A program made the position numbers and the translations under genes. Of a DNA stretch of 64,000 bases, positions 60,881-64,000 are shown piece after piece. Position 1 is the first letter of the stretch. Each line of letters opens with the position of its first letter. The notes beneath the pieces were generated by a model. It did not search any database. It worked only from the letters and a program-made list of their open reading frames with translations, and was not told where the DNA came from. Source of the stretch: CAIKMD01 sp035552195 (GTDB taxonomy: Bacteria; Pseudomonadota; Alphaproteobacteria; ATCC43930; CGMCC-115725); the NCBI GenBank assembly GCA_035552195.1, contig DASZLU010000032.1, positions 12,403-76,402 on the forward strand, given 5' to 3'.

Positions 60881-61987
60881 ATGCGGGGTATTTCGCCGTT
60901 GAGATTGGTCGCGTTCCTTGCCGCAGCTTTGCTTATCGCCGCGCCGTCGCTGCACGCGCAAAGCTCGCCGGAATGGGACCAGGCGGTCGCAGCGGCCGAC
61001 AGGGAAGGCTCGATCGTCATCAACATGCCGGCCGGCAATGCGCTGCGCGATTTCCTCGCCGGCGAATGGCCAAAGACTTTTCCCAAGATCAGCCTCGTCA
61101 CCAATTCGATCGACGAGGGCACCTGGATCGCGCGCGTCCGGCTTGAGCGGCAATCCGGCAAGTTTCTCTGGGATGCATCTCTGTCGGGCTCGGTGACCGC
61201 TTACACGATGAAGAATGACGGCTTTGTCCTGCCGATCCCGCCGCAACTGGTCCTCGCCGATGTGAAAGACCCGAAGACCTGGGGCGGATGGGATCGGGTG
61301 TTCTGGGACAACGAGCATCGATACGTGATGGCGACGCAGAATTTTCTGAAGATGCCGTTCTACAACGCGAAGCTTGTGCCGCCCGAGAAGGTCGCGGCCG
61401 AAGGCGCGAAAATCTTTCTCGACCCCATCCTCAAGAAGAAAGTGATCTGGAACGATCCGCTCATGCCGGGCTCGGGCGAGACTTTCGCCCTGGTGATGCG
61501 CAAGCGCCTGGGCGATGAGGGGCTCAAGACTTTCATCGACAATCAGGTTGCGTTCACCCCCAATATGATGGACCTCGTCGAGAAGATGGTGCGTGGCCAA
61601 TTCGCGATGTCGCTCGGACCGAGCATGGATTCTTTCCTCAGGCGCTATAAGGACGCCGGGCTCGAGTTCGACATCCGGCCACTTGGACAGACGGTGGCGC
61701 TCGGCGCCTATTCCAATTCTGGCGGCTCCAATCTCATCATGATGAAAGATGCGCCGCATCCCAACGCGGCGAAAGTCTTCGTCAACTGGCTCTTGTCGAA
61801 AGATATCGCGACGCGGCTCGCGCTCGCGCAGAATCAGGATTCGAATCGCGTCGATGTTCCGTCGCCATCGCCGGCGAATGAGCAGCCGCTCCCCGGCATC
61901 GACTACATCGCGCCGCAGCGCGAAGCGTCGGTCAAGGAATTGCACGCCGCGCACGATCTGATCCGGCAGATCCGCAGCGCGAAGTAA
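60881..61987 (+). CDS. extracellular solute-binding protein (iron/putrescine-like), orphan
   Basis: Periplasmic binding protein of 368 residues. The signal peptide is LRLVAFLAAALLIAAPSLHA. The body includes EWDQAVAAADREGSIVINMP, LSGSVTAYTMKNDGFVLPIP, KVIWNDPLMPGSGETFALVM and HPNAAKVFVNWLLSKDIATR, close in order and length to the protein at 16594. A strong GGGGGGGTGG precedes ATG 60881. It is the last gene of the Rieske 55555 operon and is convergent with the SnoaL-like gene. It has no permease or ATPase partner in the window. Confidence 0.88.
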   Translation: MRGISPLRLVAFLAAALLIAAPSLHAQSSPEWDQAVAAADREGSIVINMPAGNALRDFLAGEWPKTFPKISLVTNSIDEGTWIARVRLERQSGKFLWDASLSGSVTAYTMKNDGFVLPIPPQLVLADVKDPKTWGGWDRVFWDNEHRYVMATQNFLKMPFYNAKLVPPEKVAAEGAKIFLDPILKKKVIWNDPLMPGSGETFALVMRKRLGDEGLKTFIDNQVAFTPNMMDLVEKMVRGQFAMSLGPSMDSFLRRYKDAGLEFDIRPLGQTVALGAYSNSGGSNLIMMKDAPHPNAAKVFVNWLLSKDIATRLALAQNQDSNRVDVPSPSPANEQPLPGIDYIAPQREASVKELHAAHDLIRQIRSAK

Positions 61988-61989
61988 GT

Positions 61990-62604
61990 TCAGGCGCCGC
62001 CGGCGAGCCAGGCCTCGTTCGCGGTGCGAAGCTGCTTCTCGCTTTCCGTACCGCCGAGCGGCAAATCGGCCGGCACCTTGCCGCCGCGCTTGGCGAGCCG
62101 CCAGCGCATCAACGCCACCGCCGCGCCGGGGCCGGTGAGATCGACGCCGTCGAGGAAACCGGCGGGGATCGTGCCGGCGAGCACCGGATCAAGCCGGTCC
62201 CGATCGTAGATCGCATCCATGCGCAGGATGCGCCATTCGCCTTGGCGCCGCTCCACCCGGTCGTAAAGCCTGATATAAAGCGTGAAATCGAATATGTGAC
62301 CGGCGTAGTTCGTGCGACCCTGCACCTGCGCATCGGTTTCGAGCAGCGCGCGGTCGCCCTTTACCCAGACGCGCTGATTGCCGAGCCAATGCTTGCTGCC
62401 TTCGCCGGGCTTGCGGTGCTCGAAGGATTCGATCGTCTCATCGAGAAAACCGGCGACCGGTCCCGCATACCACAGCACGCGCACGGTCGCGTCGGCATGA
62501 AAGCAAGCGCGCATCGTGTCCCATTCGCCATGGTCGCGCGAAAACGCCCAGATCTCGCGCACGCGCCGCACCGCATATTCGTCGAGCATCTGCTGCACGT
62601 CCAT
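61990..62604 (-). CDS. SnoaL-like / NTF2-fold protein
   Basis: Protein of 204 residues. It has the NTF2-like start QMLDEYAVRRVREIWAFSRD, then WDTMRACFHADATVRVLWYA, ALLETDAQVQGRTNYAGHIF and FTLYIRLYDRVERRQGEWRI. The remaining 70 residues are an extension (ALMRWRLAKRGGKVPADLPL). ATG 62604 follows AAGGAGG. NTF2-fold enzymes include dehydratases, isomerases and small subunits of Rieske dioxygenases. This protein resembles stand-alone SnoaL-like proteins, but a link to the nearby Rieske gene is conceivable. It is divergent from the amidohydrolase gene. Confidence 0.83.
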   Translation of the reverse strand: MDVQQMLDEYAVRRVREIWAFSRDHGEWDTMRACFHADATVRVLWYAGPVAGFLDETIESFEHRKPGEGSKHWLGNQRVWVKGDRALLETDAQVQGRTNYAGHIFDFTLYIRLYDRVERRQGEWRILRMDAIYDRDRLDPVLAGTIPAGFLDGVDLTGPGAAVALMRWRLAKRGGKVPADLPLGGTESEKQLRTANEAWLAGGA

Positions 62605-62665
62605 GGCGTCGCCTCCTTGCCGTGATGGGTGCCGCAATCTACACCAAGCGGCGAGGAGATCGAGA

Positions 62666-63598
62666 ATGCCGAAAGCGCATCGTATCGATGTTCATCATCA
62701 TCCGACACCGGTCGCGGAATTGATGGGCGGGCGGGTGAGCGGCTCGCCCGGCATCGACAATTGGACCGCCGCCGTCTCGCTCGAAGATATGGACAAGAAC
62801 GGGGTCGCGACGGCGATCCTCTCGATCCCGCATCGCGCCGCGATCTGGCGCGGCGAGGCGGCGCGCGGCCGCGCCGTTGCACGGCGCTGGAACGAATTCC
62901 TGGCGCGGCAGGCGAGCGAGCATCCCGGTCGCTTCGGTCTCTTCGCGGCCGTGCCGATCCTCGACATCGAGGGCAGCTTGCGCGAGGCGGAATACGCGCT
63001 CGACGTGCTGAAAGCCGACGGCATCACGCTGATGACCAATATGGGCGATCAATGGCTCGGCGATCCGCATTACTTTCCGCTCTTCGAAGAGCTCAATCGC
63101 CGCCAGGCCGTGGTCTATACCCATCCGATCAGCGCCGATTGCATGCAGAACATGTTATCGCCGGAGGTCGATGATTCGGTGATCGAGTTCACCGCCGATA
63201 CCAGCCGCGCCATCGCGCGCCTGCTGTTCTCGGGCGCGGCGCATCGCTTCCCCGAGATAAGCTTCATCTTCTCGCATGCCGGCGGCACGATGCCGTTCAT
63301 CCTGGAGCGCTACACGCGGCACGCGCTAAGTGATGCCACCTTGGCGGCGCGTGTACCCGACGGCGTGCTGAGCTATCTCAAGCGCTTTTTTTACGACACC
63401 GCGCAGGCCTCGCATCCCTTCGCGATGGCATCGATCACGCAATTCATCGCGATGTCGCAATTCCTCTTCGGCACGGATTTTCCGTTCCGCAATAGCGCGG
63501 ATCATGTCGAAGGGCTGAAAGCCTGCGGCTTCCCGGAGGACGATCTGTTCGCGATCGAATGCGGCAACGCGCGGCGCTTGCTGCCGCGTTGGCGTTAG
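62666..63598 (+). CDS. amidohydrolase-2 family decarboxylase/hydrolase (ACMSD-like)
   Basis: TIM-barrel metal enzyme of 310 residues. The metal motif IDVHHHPTP (H10, H12) is followed by VVYTHPISADCMQ (third His), FIFSHAGGTMPFILERYTRH (catalytic His) and FLFGTDFPFRN (Asp ligand). The layout matches aminocarboxymuconate-semialdehyde decarboxylase and related hydrolases, and differs from the EEH-type enzyme at 18469. GAGGAG precedes ATG 62666. It could decarboxylate or hydrolyse a ring-cleavage product. It is convergent with the next binding-protein gene; stops overlap by three bases. Confidence 0.88.
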   Translation: MPKAHRIDVHHHPTPVAELMGGRVSGSPGIDNWTAAVSLEDMDKNGVATAILSIPHRAAIWRGEAARGRAVARRWNEFLARQASEHPGRFGLFAAVPILDIEGSLREAEYALDVLKADGITLMTNMGDQWLGDPHYFPLFEELNRRQAVVYTHPISADCMQNMLSPEVDDSVIEFTADTSRAIARLLFSGAAHRFPEISFIFSHAGGTMPFILERYTRHALSDATLAARVPDGVLSYLKRFFYDTAQASHPFAMASITQFIAMSQFLFGTDFPFRNSADHVEGLKACGFPEDDLFAIECGNARRLLPRWR

Positions 63599-64000
63599 GT
63601 CCTCGGCAGATAGGCTTCGGTATAGAGCTTGCTCATATCGACCGGCCCCTCGATCGCTTTGAGATCGGCGAAGGACGATTTCAGCGCCTCGATCGCTTGG
63701 GGCCGCATCCGCCCATCGGTCGACATGCCCGGCATGAAGACATCATAGGCACGCGCGGCGACGTTGGGCGGATAGGTCATCGCCTTGGCGCAGAGGGGAA
63801 CGACCTCGTCCTTGTTCTTGCGCATAAAATCGACCGTCTCGTACCACGCAGCAAGGAAGCGCCGCACGGCATCAGGATTCTTCTGCGTGAGCTCGGTGCT
63901 GGCGAAGGTGGTGAAGAGCTCGAACGATCCAACATATTGCCCGCAATCGGCGAGCAAACGGCCTTCGCCGCGATCCTCGAGCAAAAATCCGGTCTGGGTC
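63595..64000 (-). CDS. NitT/TauT-type (NMT1/SsuA-like) solute-binding protein, C-terminal fragment
   Basis: Open at the right edge; 135 codons are visible on the minus strand down to TAA at 63597-63595. The visible part (GQYVGSFELFTTFASTELTQ, NPDAVRRFLAAWYETVDFMR, MTYPPNVAARAYDVFMPGMS and AIEALKSSFADLKAIEG) is the C-terminal lobe of an NMT1/THI5-like binding protein. The signal peptide and first lobe lie outside the window. The same family occurs at 12500. Partner genes, if any, would lie beyond the edge. Confidence 0.85.
   Translation of the reverse strand, partial: TQTGFLLEDRGEGRLLADCGQYVGSFELFTTFASTELTQKNPDAVRRFLAAWYETVDFMRKNKDEVVPLCAKAMTYPPNVAARAYDVFMPGMSTDGRMRPQAIEALKSSFADLKAIEGPVDMSKLYTEAYLPRT

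Overview
The window is gene-dense, high-GC bacterial DNA. The gene content points to a chromosomal catabolic region of an aerobic soil- or water-type proteobacterium. Relevant genes are many Rieske oxygenases, an indolepyruvate:ferredoxin oxidoreductase fusion, a GspN-type type II secretion system, an RTX protein and PRC-barrel, imelysin and EmrB-type proteins. CCCGCGAAAGCGGG-type palindromes resemble intergenic repeats common in Alphaproteobacteria, so an alphaproteobacterium (Hyphomicrobiales or Rhodospirillales-like) is my best inference, not a proof. I saw no tRNA, rRNA, insertion sequence, integrase or CRISPR array.

Layout. 1-4421 (minus): a 2-oxoacid:ferredoxin oxidoreductase translationally coupled to an isovaleryl-CoA dehydrogenase that runs off the left edge. 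4564-19410: an oxygenase-rich catabolic block with three Rieske alpha subunits, a flavin monooxygenase, an SCP2 protein, a MarR regulator, a Gfo/Idh/MocA dehydrogenase, a class II aldolase-type decarboxylase, an amidohydrolase-type decarboxylase and four solute-binding proteins. 19555-29517: a second flavin monooxygenase with a YCII-like partner, an EmrB-like exporter plus amidase, an MFS transporter, a GMC oxidoreductase, a 2-oxoglutarate/Fe(II)-type oxygenase and a PRC-barrel protein. 29660-39803: a Rieske oxygenase fused by overlap to a solute-binding protein, a POT peptide transporter, an aromatic-acid-type MFS transporter, a HyuA/HyuB pair and another Rieske oxygenase. 39950-50260: a type II secretion locus (O, E, F, H, I, J, L, M, N, K) ending beside a secreted phosphoesterase that could be its cargo. 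50560-55480: an imelysin/di-heme cytochrome c pair and an RTX protein with three tandem C-terminal modules. 55555-64000: a Rieske/TRAP-binding protein/cupin/ModA-like/luciferase-like/iron-type binding protein operon, then a SnoaL-like protein, an ACMSD-type amidohydrolase and the C-terminal part of an NMT1-type binding protein.

The striking theme is modular. Six Rieske oxygenase alpha subunits occur with no reductase, ferredoxin or beta subunit in the window. Nine solute-binding proteins from at least five unrelated families occur with no permease or ATPase. They sit next to each other repeatedly: overlapping, divergent or convergent. This suggests a recurring cytoplasmic oxygenase plus periplasmic binding protein unit whose second component does not serve a locally encoded transporter. 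The 14176-19410 cluster reads as a peripheral pathway for an aromatic (di)carboxylate: dioxygenation, dihydrodiol dehydrogenation, then decarboxylation.
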